Assembly: GCA_905202595.1 (NCBI GenBank)
Contig: CAJKSP010000014.1
Span: forward strand, 1-48,002
Origin: an uncultured Sutterella sp.
GTDB lineage: Bacteria; Pseudomonadota; Gammaproteobacteria; Burkholderiales; Burkholderiaceae_F
Direction: 5' to 3'
Length of the DNA: 48,002 nt
Position numbers and translations under genes: made by a program. Below, one piece after another: positions 35,185 through 42,553 of this stretch (positions within the stretch are counted from its first letter, which is position 1; each line of letters opens with the position of its first letter). The notes beneath the pieces were generated by a model. It saw only the letters and a list, made by a program, of their open reading frames with translations, made no database searches and was not told the DNA's origin.

Positions 35185-36141
35185 TCAGGCCGCAGGCTTT
35201 TGCGCTAGATCGGATTCCCAAAGTCCCTTGGGCAGTGGGAAGGCGACGTTTTCCTCTTCTCCCTCCAGCGTCCTGACGTCGTCGGCGCCTGCATGCTCGC
35301 GCAGCCAGGCCACGACGCCCTGCACAAGCGACTCCGGGGCGGAGGCGCCTGCCGTGATGCCGACGCGCTGCGCGCCGGCAAGCCAGGCTTCATCCACGTG
35401 CTCGGCGGAATCGACGAGGTAGGCGCGCACGCCCTGCCGCTCGGCGACTTCGCGCAGCCGGTTGGAGTTCGAGCTCGTGGCGGAGCCGATGACGAGAACG
35501 AGATCGACGCCGGACTGCGCGAGCTTCTTCACCGCTTCCTGCCGATTCTGCGTGGCGTAGCAGATGTCCTGCCGCTTCGGCTCGCGGATGTGCGGGAAGC
35601 GGGCGCGGAGCGCTTCAATCACTTCTCGGCTGTCGTCAGCGCTGATGGTCGTCTGCGTGACGTAGGCAAGCGCATCGGCATCGCTGTAGGGCAGCGCCGC
35701 AACGTCGGCAGGCTTTTCGACGAGGGCGATGCCGCCGCACACTTGGCCCATGGTGCCCTCGACCTCCGGGTGGCCGGCGTGGCCGATCATGATGATCGTG
35801 CGGCCCTCGGCATGCATGCGGGCGACTTCTCGATGCACTTTCGTCACCAGCGGGCAGGTGGCGTCGAAGACGCGAAGCCCCCGGCGAGCGGCCTCCTCGG
35901 CAACGGCGCGCGGCACGCCGTGCGCAGAGAAGACGACGACGGCGCCTTCCGGCGCTTCGGCGAGATCGTCAATGAAGACGGCGCCGCGCTTTCGCAGGCT
36001 CTCGACCACCGTGCGGTTGTGAACGATTTCGTGGCGGACATAAATAGGGGCGCCGTAGACGGCGAGCGCGCGCTCGACGATGGCTATGGCGCGAGTGACG
36101 CCCGCGCAGAAGCCGCGGGGCTGAGCGAGTAGAACCTGCAT
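35185..36141 (-). CDS. ispH: 4-hydroxy-3-methylbut-2-enyl diphosphate reductase IspH
   Basis: Last enzyme of the MEP isoprenoid pathway, a [4Fe-4S] protein making IPP and DMAPP. It has 318 residues (E. coli 316). Cluster ligands are Cys12 (PRGFCAGV), Cys96 (DATCPLV) and Cys194 (DICYATQNRQ). Substrate residues His41, His74, His124 and Glu126 (HPEVEG) are in place. The frame is open for 27 more codons, but ATG 36141 (MQVLLAQPRGF) is canonical. The start has only a weak ribosome site. It is divergent from rpmB across 360 bases. Confidence 0.97.
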   Translation of the reverse strand: MQVLLAQPRGFCAGVTRAIAIVERALAVYGAPIYVRHEIVHNRTVVESLRKRGAVFIDDLAEAPEGAVVVFSAHGVPRAVAEEAARRGLRVFDATCPLVTKVHREVARMHAEGRTIIMIGHAGHPEVEGTMGQVCGGIALVEKPADVAALPYSDADALAYVTQTTISADDSREVIEALRARFPHIREPKRQDICYATQNRQEAVKKLAQSGVDLVLVIGSATSSNSNRLREVAERQGVRAYLVDSAEHVDEAWLAGAQRVGITAGASAPESLVQGVVAWLREHAGADDVRTLEGEEENVAFPLPKGLWESDLAQKPAA

Positions 36142-36503
36142 GAGAGAAAAGCAATGCCGAAGAGCGAAGCCGGATCGATTCGGCCGGCGCGAGGGGCTTC
36201 GCAAGCGGTCAGGCCGGCGCAAAGCGGGCGCTGAAGCGCCGCTTCTGAACGAAGATTAAAGATTTTCGGCGATTTCAGCACACGCGATCGTTTTGAGCGA
36301 GTACAATGCGCTCCGCGTTTCAGTCCCGCGTTTCCCGGATCCCTGTACTGACACTGTGGGGAGCCAAACCGTAGCTCTTTGCGACTTCGGTGGCGACGCA
36401 TGAGGGGATTGGCGTACAATTTCACTTTTTTCTGCGCTGGCGCGCCTCCTGAAAGGGACGGCGGCAGAGGCGCTTTTACTCAATTTAAAGACTGGAGTTG
36501 AAG
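36142..36503. other. Divergent intergenic region ispH/rpmB with two TACAAT elements
   Basis: About 360 bases without a supported gene. On the plus strand TACAAT occurs at 36302-36307 and again at 36415-36420, each followed by a plausible start region for rpmB; neither has a good -35. The earlier one would give a 200-base leader. No clear promoter for ispH was seen on the minus strand. Confidence 0.4.
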
Positions 36504-36737
36504 ATGGCACGAGTGTGTCAAGTCACCGGTAAGGCGCCGATGGTCGGCCATCAGGTCTCGCACGCGAACAACAAGACCAAGCGTCGCTTCATGCCGAATC
36601 TGCAGTACCGCCGTTTCTGGGTTGAGAGCGAAAACCGCTGGGTCCGCCTCCGCCTCACGACGGCCGGCCTGCGCACCGTCGACAAGATCGGCATTGATGC
36701 TGTTCTCGCGGACCTGCGCGCCCGCGGCGAAATCTAA
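36504..36737 (+). CDS. rpmB: 50S ribosomal protein L28
   Basis: Basic ribosomal protein of 77 residues, full family length, starting MARVCQVTGKAPMVGHQVSH with the conserved NKTKRRFMPNLQ. ATG 36504 has GGAG about 8 bases upstream; an in-frame TTG two codons earlier is unlikely. rpmG follows after 16 bases, the usual rpmB-rpmG operon. Confidence 0.98.
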   Translation: MARVCQVTGKAPMVGHQVSHANNKTKRRFMPNLQYRRFWVESENRWVRLRLTTAGLRTVDKIGIDAVLADLRARGEI

Positions 36738-36753
36738 TTAAAGGAGATTCACC

Positions 36754-36921
36754 ATGGCGAAAGGCGTCCGCGAAAAGATCAAGCTCGAATCCACCGCCGG
36801 CACCGGCTTCTTCTATACGACGACGAAGAACCGCAAGAACTCGAGCGGCAAGCTCGAAATCTCGAAGTTCGACCCGGTGGCCCGCAAGCATGTGGTCTTC
36901 AAGGAAACGAAGCTCCGCTAA
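36754..36921 (+). CDS. rpmG: 50S ribosomal protein L33
   Basis: A 55-residue ribosomal protein, MAKGVREKIKLESTAGTGFF at the N-terminus and ending KHVVFKETKLR. It lacks the two zinc CxxC pairs, so it is the zinc-free form usual in proteobacteria. AAAGGAG lies 7 bases before ATG. It is co-transcribed with rpmB and followed by a terminator. Confidence 0.97.
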   Translation: MAKGVREKIKLESTAGTGFFYTTTKNRKNSSGKLEISKFDPVARKHVVFKETKLR

Positions 36922-36947
36922 TCAGCGCAGCATTTTCATTTCCGGCG

Positions 36948-36977
36948 AAAAAGCTCGACAGCGATGTCGGGCTTTTT
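36948..36977 (+). terminator. Intrinsic terminator after rpmG
   Basis: AGCTCGACA pairs with TGTCGGGCT (one G-T pair) around loop GCGA, flanked by A residues and followed by five T residues. Confidence 0.8.
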
Positions 36978-37047
36978 GCTTGTTTGCCGCTCTAGAAGCG
37001 GGCCGGCCTGCTCTTCGAAAGGGGGCTTGCTGCATGCAGAGCGCATC

Positions 37048-37094
37048 AAAAAAGCCCGACGATCTCCACAGAGGAAGGTCGTCGGGCTTTTTTT
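37048..37094. terminator. Second, bidirectional terminator between rpmG and tsaD
   Basis: GCCCGACGA (37054-37062) pairs with TCGTCGGGC (37079-37087), with six A residues before and seven T residues after. It serves tsaD on the minus strand and backs up rpmG termination on the plus strand. Confidence 0.8.
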
Positions 37095-37117
37095 GCTGCT
37101 GAATGGCGCTGAGCCGG

Positions 37118-38179
37118 CTATTGAGCGGCTGACGGCGCCTCATGGAGATTCGTCTGCACGAGCGGCCAGCGAGGCTTCACGCAGAAGCTTCGATTGGCCT
37201 TGAGCGCTTCGCGCTCCTCGGGCGTCATCGCCTCCAGCCGTGCAAGGCCGGCGGCGGCGATCATGGCGCCATTGTCGGTGCAGAGCCGCATCGGCGGGAA
37301 GAAGATGCGGCCGTGGCGGCGCGTCACTTCGTCGGTGAGGCGGGCGCGGAGCTGCTTGTTGGCGGAAACGCCGCCGGCAACGACCAAATGCTTCATGCCG
37401 GTGGTCTTCATGGCGCGGACGATCTTGGCGGCAAGCACGTCCACGACGGCGTCGACGAAGCCTCGGGCAAGATTTGCGCGAAAGGCGGGATCCTTCGGAT
37501 CGGGCGCCTGCTCGACGGCGGTGAGGACCGAGGTCTTGAGTCCCGAGAAGCTCATGTTGAGATTGGGCGCATGGATCATCGGGCGGGCGAGCTCGATCGC
37601 GCCGGAAACGCCTTCTTCGGCGAGCGCAGAGACGGCGGGGCCGCCTGGATAGGGCAGGCCGAGAAGCTGCGCCGTCTTGTCGAAGGCTTCGCCGGCGGCG
37701 TCGTCGAGCGTTTCGCCGAGAAGCTCGTATTCGCCGAAGGCGCGCACGCGCATGATCTGCGTGTGGCCGCCCGAAACGAGCAGCGCCAGGAACGGAAAGT
37801 CAGGCTTGGGATCCGCAAGCCGCGCGGCCAGCAGATGGCCTTCAAGGTGATGCACGCCGATGACCGGGAGGTCGAGCGCCCAGCCGATCGCATGCGCGAC
37901 GGACGCGCCGACGAGAAGCGCGCCGGCCAGGCCGGGGCCTTCCGTGACGGCGACGGCGTCAATGTCGGCGCGGGTCTTTCCGGAGCGCTCGAGCACCTCA
38001 TCGCAGAGCGCAACGGCGCGCCGGATGTGGTCGCGGCTTGCGAGCTCGGGCACAACGCCGCCATAGGCGCGGTGCATGTCGATCTGGGTGTGGAGAGCGT
38101 CCGCCAGGAGGCCGTCCGTGTCGGAGATGAGCGCGACGCCAGTTTCGTCGCAGGAGGATTCAATGCCGAGTACCAACAT
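37118..38179 (-). CDS. tsaD: tRNA N6-adenosine threonylcarbamoyltransferase TsaD
   Basis: Catalytic subunit of the complex that adds threonylcarbamoyl to A37 of ANN-decoding tRNAs. It has 353 residues (E. coli 337). Visible motifs are the start LGIESSCDETGVAL, the metal-binding His111 and His115 in HHLEGH, LLVSGGHTQIM, GEAFDKTAQLLGLPYPGGP, SFSGLKT and DNGAMIA. It is divergent from rpsU, the arrangement known in many proteobacteria (tsaD/rpsU-dnaG-rpoD). TsaB, TsaC and TsaE are not in the window. Confidence 0.97.
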   Translation of the reverse strand: MLVLGIESSCDETGVALISDTDGLLADALHTQIDMHRAYGGVVPELASRDHIRRAVALCDEVLERSGKTRADIDAVAVTEGPGLAGALLVGASVAHAIGWALDLPVIGVHHLEGHLLAARLADPKPDFPFLALLVSGGHTQIMRVRAFGEYELLGETLDDAAGEAFDKTAQLLGLPYPGGPAVSALAEEGVSGAIELARPMIHAPNLNMSFSGLKTSVLTAVEQAPDPKDPAFRANLARGFVDAVVDVLAAKIVRAMKTTGMKHLVVAGGVSANKQLRARLTDEVTRRHGRIFFPPMRLCTDNGAMIAAAGLARLEAMTPEEREALKANRSFCVKPRWPLVQTNLHEAPSAAQ

Positions 38180-38260
38180 AATGCGCGCATTCTGACAGAT
38201 TCGGAGGCGGCGTGTGCGGGCCTGCCGGAAACGCTGAATGGAAAAATCCCGGATCTTCGA

Positions 38261-38289
38261 TTGATGCAGGCTTTCATTTATGACAAAAT
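38261..38289 (+). promoter_or_regulatory. Probable promoter of rpsU operon
   Basis: TTGATG (38261-38266) and CAAAAT (38284-38289) are 17 bases apart. The leader of about 85 bases contains a hairpin, CCCGGAA (38319-38325) with TTCCGGG (38348-38354), shortly before rpsU. Confidence 0.5.
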
Positions 38290-38379
38290 GCGCGTTTCGT
38301 ACTTAAGCCGCCTCTTGTCCCGGAACAGGACGCGGCCGCTTTGTAGTTTCCGGGTCATCACACAACCGCTAGGTGTCTA

Positions 38380-38592
38380 ATGCCTACTATCCGCGTTAAA
38401 GAAAACGAACCGTTCGAAGTTGCCCTCCGCCGCTTCAAGCGCACGATCGAAAAGTCCGGCCTCCTCACGGAGCTTCGCGCCCGCGAGTTCTATGAAAAGC
38501 CGACCGCCGAGCGCAAGCGCAAGAAGGCCGCTGCGATCAAGCGCCACTACAAGCGCCTGCGCAGCATGATGCTGCCGAAGAAGCTCTACTAA
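38380..38592 (+). CDS. rpsU: 30S ribosomal protein S21
   Basis: A 70-residue strongly basic ribosomal protein, matching E. coli S21 closely: MPTIRVKENEPFEVALRRFK at the start and HYKRLRSMMLPKKLY at the end. S21 sits near the anti-Shine-Dalgarno sequence and assists initiation. It is the first gene of the classical rpsU-dnaG-rpoD macromolecular-synthesis cluster. Confidence 0.98.
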   Translation: MPTIRVKENEPFEVALRRFKRTIEKSGLLTELRAREFYEKPTAERKRKKAAAIKRHYKRLRSMMLPKKLY

Positions 38593-38757
38593 TTCAGAGC
38601 TGTGCAGCGCCGCGCCCTTCGCAGTGAAGAGCATCTGACGGCGCGCTGGGCCGCTCGGGAGATCTCTCGAGAGGGACAGCAGACAATTTCCGATGCACCG
38701 GCGCTTTGGCTGCCGGCGAAACCCGCATAAAGCGGGAAGTGTTTCCGAAGGATGGTG

Positions 38758-39201
38758 ATGATTAAGGACAGAATCCGCGAGGATATGAAGGCCGCCATGC
38801 GCGCGCATGACGCCGCTCGTCTGAGCACGATTCGTTTGCTCCTTGCCGCGATCAAGCAGCGCGAGATCGACGAGCACATCGAGGCGAACGACAATCAGGT
38901 GATCGAAGTGATCGCCAAGATGGTCAAGCAGCGCCGCGATTCCGTCGAGCAGTACCGAGCCGGGAACCGAGAGGACCTGGCTCAGAAGGAACAGGCGGAG
39001 ATCGACGTGCTTTCGGGCTATCTCCCGAAGGCGATGACGGAAGCGGAGATCGCTGAAGTCGTCGATGCGGCGATCGCCGAGGTGGGGCTGAAGGGCATGG
39101 CTGCCATGGGCAAAGTCATGGCTCTGGTGAAGCCCAAGGTTGCCGGCCGTGCGGATCTGGGGAAGGTTTCCCAGCTGATCCGCGCGAAGCTGACGGCCTG
39201 A
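38758..39201 (+). CDS. yqeY: GatB/YqeY domain protein
   Basis: A 147-residue cytoplasmic protein of the YqeY family, related to the tRNA-binding tail of GatB; its role is not settled. The start IKDRIREDMKAAMRAHDAARLSTIRLL and the segment LPKAMTEAEIAEVVDAAI are typical, and the C-terminus ends VSQLIRAKL. ATG 38758 is preferred to ATG 38752 because AAGGA then lies at a workable distance and the protein starts at the family position. It lies between rpsU and dnaG, as in many beta- and gammaproteobacteria, and is followed by a terminator. Confidence 0.92.
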   Translation: MIKDRIREDMKAAMRAHDAARLSTIRLLLAAIKQREIDEHIEANDNQVIEVIAKMVKQRRDSVEQYRAGNREDLAQKEQAEIDVLSGYLPKAMTEAEIAEVVDAAIAEVGLKGMAAMGKVMALVKPKVAGRADLGKVSQLIRAKLTA

Positions 39202-39265
39202 CCTCGGGAGCCCGCTGCTCCTGCTGCGCGGTTTTCATATCTGCCGGCTCGCGGGCCGGCGAAAT

Positions 39266-39298
39266 AGCCCTGAACCCTCCTGGGTTCGGGGCTTTTTT
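39266..39298 (+). terminator. Intrinsic terminator after yqeY
   Basis: AGCCCTGAACCC pairs with GGGTTCGGGGCT (one G-T pair) around a four-base loop, followed by six T residues. It lies inside the cluster, separating rpsU-yqeY from dnaG. Confidence 0.8.
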
Positions 39299-39426
39299 CG
39301 ATTTGAGGCGCCGGAAGCCGAGAGCCTTGCGCAAGCGGGCCCTGCGCCCTAAATTTCCCCTTTCAAGAGGCTGCGCCGCTGCTGCGGGCCTTTTCTTCTT
39401 CTTTCGCCATCTCTGCTGCTCGCGCC

Positions 39427-42111
39427 ATGATTCCTCAGGGCTTCATTACCGGACTGCTGGACCGCGCCGACATTGTCGACGTCGTGCAGCGCTATGTGCC
39501 GTCGCTCAAAAAGTCCGGCCGCAACTGGATGGCCTGCTGTCCCTTTCACAAGGAGAAGACGCCTTCCTTTTCGGTAAGTCCCTCGAAGCAGTTCTTCAAG
39601 TGCTTCGGCTGCGGCAAGCACGGCAATGCCATCGGCTTCCTGATGGAGATGGAGCATCTCGAGTTCCCGGAAGCCGTCCGGCGGCTGGCGGAGATCTACG
39701 GACTCGAAGTGCCCGAGGACCGCGCGCCGGGGCGCCGGCAGGCCATTGAGCGAGCGCGAACGCTTCATGACTTCATGAAGGAGGCGGCGGACTTCTATAC
39801 GTCCCAGCTGAAGGCCAGTCCGAAGGCAGTGGAGTACCTCAAGCGGCGCGAAATTACGGGCGAGACGGCTGCGCGCTTTGCGCTCGGCTATTCGCCGGAC
39901 GGCTGGCACGGGCTGCAGGCGCTTTTCGGCGACAAGTACGACGACAAGGCGCTGGAGGAGGTGGGCCTCGTCAATGTGAAGAACGGCCGGCGCTACGACG
40001 CCTTCCGCGACCGCCTGATGTTCCCGATCCGCAACCCCAAGGGGCAGGTGATCGGCTTCGGCGCGCGCACGATGAAGGGCGACGAGCAGCCGAAGTACCT
40101 CAACAGTCCTGAAACGCCGATCTATCACAAGGGCAGCGAGCTCTACGGCCTCTATGAAGCGCGGGACGTCGTCGCTGAGAAGCGGCGCGCCATCGTCTGC
40201 GAGGGCTATATGGATGTCATCCAGCTTTCGCAGGCAGGCTTTCGCGAAGCGGTGGCCGCGCTCGGCACATCGATCACGAGCGAGCATGTGAAGAAGCTCT
40301 TCAAGCTCGCCGACAGCGTGTACTTTTCGTTCGACGGCGATGCTGCCGGCCGCAAGGCGGCGCGCCGTGCGCTCGAAGCGGCGCTTCCCGTCATCACCGA
40401 TACGCAGCAGGCGCATTTCGTGCTGCTGCCGCCTGAGCACGATCCCGACAGCCTCATCAAGGCGGAAGGCGCGCAGGCGTATGAAGCGGAGCTTGAAAAG
40501 TCGCTGTCCCTGACCACCTTTCTCAAGACCATTCTCCTTGCCGGAAAGGATCTGGTGTATGCCGAGGAGCGGGCGGCGCTCGTCGCTCAGGCAAAGCCCT
40601 TCATTCTGGCTATGCGCGAAGCGCCTGTGCTGCGACTCGCCTTCATGCGGGAAATTGCAGGGCTCGCGAGGCTGCAGCTCGAAGACGTTCAGGCGCAGTG
40701 CGGACTGCTGCCCGCGCAGCCCCGCACGGCGCCGCAGCCGCCTGCGCCGCGAGGCGCTTTCGGCCGCTTCGGCGGCCGCCGGTCCTGGGGCGACTACAGC
40801 GGCAATCGATTCGTTCGAGGCGCTTACGCGAGAAGCGGCTACGGCTGGACGCCGGCGCGGCCGGAGCCGCGCGTTGCCGTAAAGGACATCCGGGATCGGA
40901 TGCTTCAGTGCTTTTTGGCCTATCCGAAGCTGATCGGCGAATTTTCCGGGCAGATCGAGGAGGAGTTCCTCGGCGCGGAGAGCCCGGCCGCGCTGCGCTT
41001 GATTGAAGTCTGGCGAGCGGCCGGAGATGAAGAGGAGGAGGCGGGCGCGCCGCCCAATCCTGCCGCGCTCCTGATGCGCCTTGAAGATTCGCCGGATGCA
41101 GCGCACTTTGAGTCGCTGCTCTCGGAGGAGCTTGTGCTGGAGACGCCTGAAGAGGCTGCGCGCCTTGAAGTGCGCCGCGCCTTTCTCGAGCTGGAGCTTG
41201 AGCGCACCAAGATGCGCCTGCAGGCGGCGGATGCAGGCAGCGATGCGGCGCCTGAGCCGCCGGCTGAGCGTCTGGCAAAGCTTCGTCGCCTCAATGCGCG
41301 CCGAGCGGAGCTGGAAGCGCGCATCGAACAAGCCAAGAGCGACGAAAAGCTCTACCGGCGCAAGGCCGAAGCGCTGTCGCACCCGGCGGCAAAGGCAGCG
41401 GTGGACATGCCGCTTTCTTCGAACCCGAAGGTGCGCGCCATTCAGGAGCATCTTTTCGGGCTCAAGTCCGCAGGCGCATCAGCGCCGGAGGCGGCGCCGG
41501 AAGCGCCGGCTCTGCCGGAGGCGGTCGCCCCATCGGCTGCAGTCCGTCCGGCGTCGCCCTTCGGGGCGCCTCCGCCGAGTGCGCCGGCTTGGATGATGGG
41601 CGGCGGAATGCCGGCGTCCGCGCCGCAGCCGGCTGCCGCGGCGGCGCCATCCGGCGGCGCATCAGGCCAGAACGCACGGCCAGCGGCGCCTGCAGATGCG
41701 CCTGGCGCCAAGCCGCATCTGAGCGCCGAAGCGGCCGAGCGGCGCGCGCGCAACGACGCGATCCGCGCGCAGCTTCTGGAAAATGCTCGGCGCCGGCAGG
41801 CAGAGGCCGAGAGCCGCGCAGGCGGCGCGGGTTCGGCTGCCTTTCCGGCCGCTATCCCGCCGGCCGCCTGGGACGACGATCCGGCTTTCGAGCCGGCTGA
41901 TGCAGAGGCCGCGTCCGGCGCATCGGCATTTGACGGCTTTGATGACAGCGCGCTGCAGTCCGCGCCGGATTTTGACGATGCGCCGCCTCCTGATGAGTTT
42001 CCGGACGATTTCGATCCTCAGGCTGACGAAGCGGCAGCGGATGCCTTCGATCCTTCAGCGGATGAGCCGCAGGCAGGCCGAAGCGGACGGATGCGGAGCT
42101 CGAATCGCTGA
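39427..42111 (+). CDS. dnaG: DNA primase with long acidic C-terminal extension
   Basis: Makes RNA primers at the replication fork. The core is complete. The CHC2 zinc finger has Cys38, His41, Cys59 and Cys62 (CPFHKEKTPSF...CFGCG). The TOPRIM catalytic motifs are EGYMDVIQLSQ (about 259) and DGDAAGRKAARRA (Asp303, Asp305). The helicase-interaction region lies at about 500-660. At 894 residues it is far longer than the usual 580-660. The excess is a tail from about 675, Ala/Pro-rich then strongly acidic and aromatic (PDFDDAPPPDEFPDDFDP), with a basic end (RSGRMRSSNR). A Gly/Arg-rich insert (about 435-475) links the polymerase and C-terminal domains. No ribosome site is obvious before ATG 39427. 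Confidence 0.93.
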   Translation: MIPQGFITGLLDRADIVDVVQRYVPSLKKSGRNWMACCPFHKEKTPSFSVSPSKQFFKCFGCGKHGNAIGFLMEMEHLEFPEAVRRLAEIYGLEVPEDRAPGRRQAIERARTLHDFMKEAADFYTSQLKASPKAVEYLKRREITGETAARFALGYSPDGWHGLQALFGDKYDDKALEEVGLVNVKNGRRYDAFRDRLMFPIRNPKGQVIGFGARTMKGDEQPKYLNSPETPIYHKGSELYGLYEARDVVAEKRRAIVCEGYMDVIQLSQAGFREAVAALGTSITSEHVKKLFKLADSVYFSFDGDAAGRKAARRALEAALPVITDTQQAHFVLLPPEHDPDSLIKAEGAQAYEAELEKSLSLTTFLKTILLAGKDLVYAEERAALVAQAKPFILAMREAPVLRLAFMREIAGLARLQLEDVQAQCGLLPAQPRTAPQPPAPRGAFGRFGGRRSWGDYSGNRFVRGAYARSGYGWTPARPEPRVAVKDIRDRMLQCFLAYPKLIGEFSGQIEEEFLGAESPAALRLIEVWRAAGDEEEEAGAPPNPAALLMRLEDSPDAAHFESLLSEELVLETPEEAARLEVRRAFLELELERTKMRLQAADAGSDAAPEPPAERLAKLRRLNARRAELEARIEQAKSDEKLYRRKAEALSHPAAKAAVDMPLSSNPKVRAIQEHLFGLKSAGASAPEAAPEAPALPEAVAPSAAVRPASPFGAPPPSAPAWMMGGGMPASAPQPAAAAAPSGGASGQNARPAAPADAPGAKPHLSAEAAERRARNDAIRAQLLENARRRQAEAESRAGGAGSAAFPAAIPPAAWDDDPAFEPADAEAASGASAFDGFDDSALQSAPDFDDAPPPDEFPDDFDPQADEAAADAFDPSADEPQAGRSGRMRSSNR

Positions 42112-42553
42112 TGAAAGACGCCGCGGATGCCGGCTGAGCATGACCGGAAACCAGTGATTTTTACAAACTGTATCAATTTGATGCCAATTTCTTCTTGAAA
42201 AGGCAGGGGTTTGTGCTTAAGCGCAGACGGCTAACGACGTCTCCCTATGGCAGAATTTCAAAGTGACCCCCGCCCGATAGGGCTATTCGGCACTTCCCGA
42301 TGCAGCTGTGCGCGCAGGCTGCGCTTCAGTTAGGAAGGCCGGCGCTGCAGCGCTTGCTGCGGCGCGCCAACCGTGCGGCAGGGCGGGGCGGCTGAAAAGC
42401 GGCGTTGGGGCGGCAAGGCTGCGCCATCGCTGAGGGCAAGCCGGCCGGCTTTCTTTCAGCGAGAGAAGGTGCATGCGCGCCGCCGTGACTGTGCTGGGCG
42501 GCGTCGAGGACTTGGCGCGCCCGCATAGCCGCGAAAAAACGGAGTGTGGGTTC
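42112..42553. other. dnaG-rpoD intergenic region, probable rpoD promoter
   Basis: About 440 bases with no supported gene. The part at 42155-42265 is markedly AT-richer than its surroundings. TTGAAA (42195-42200) with TAAGCG 17 bases on (42218-42223) is a weak promoter candidate; a perfect -10 is not found. The rest forms a GC-rich leader to rpoD. Confidence 0.4.
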
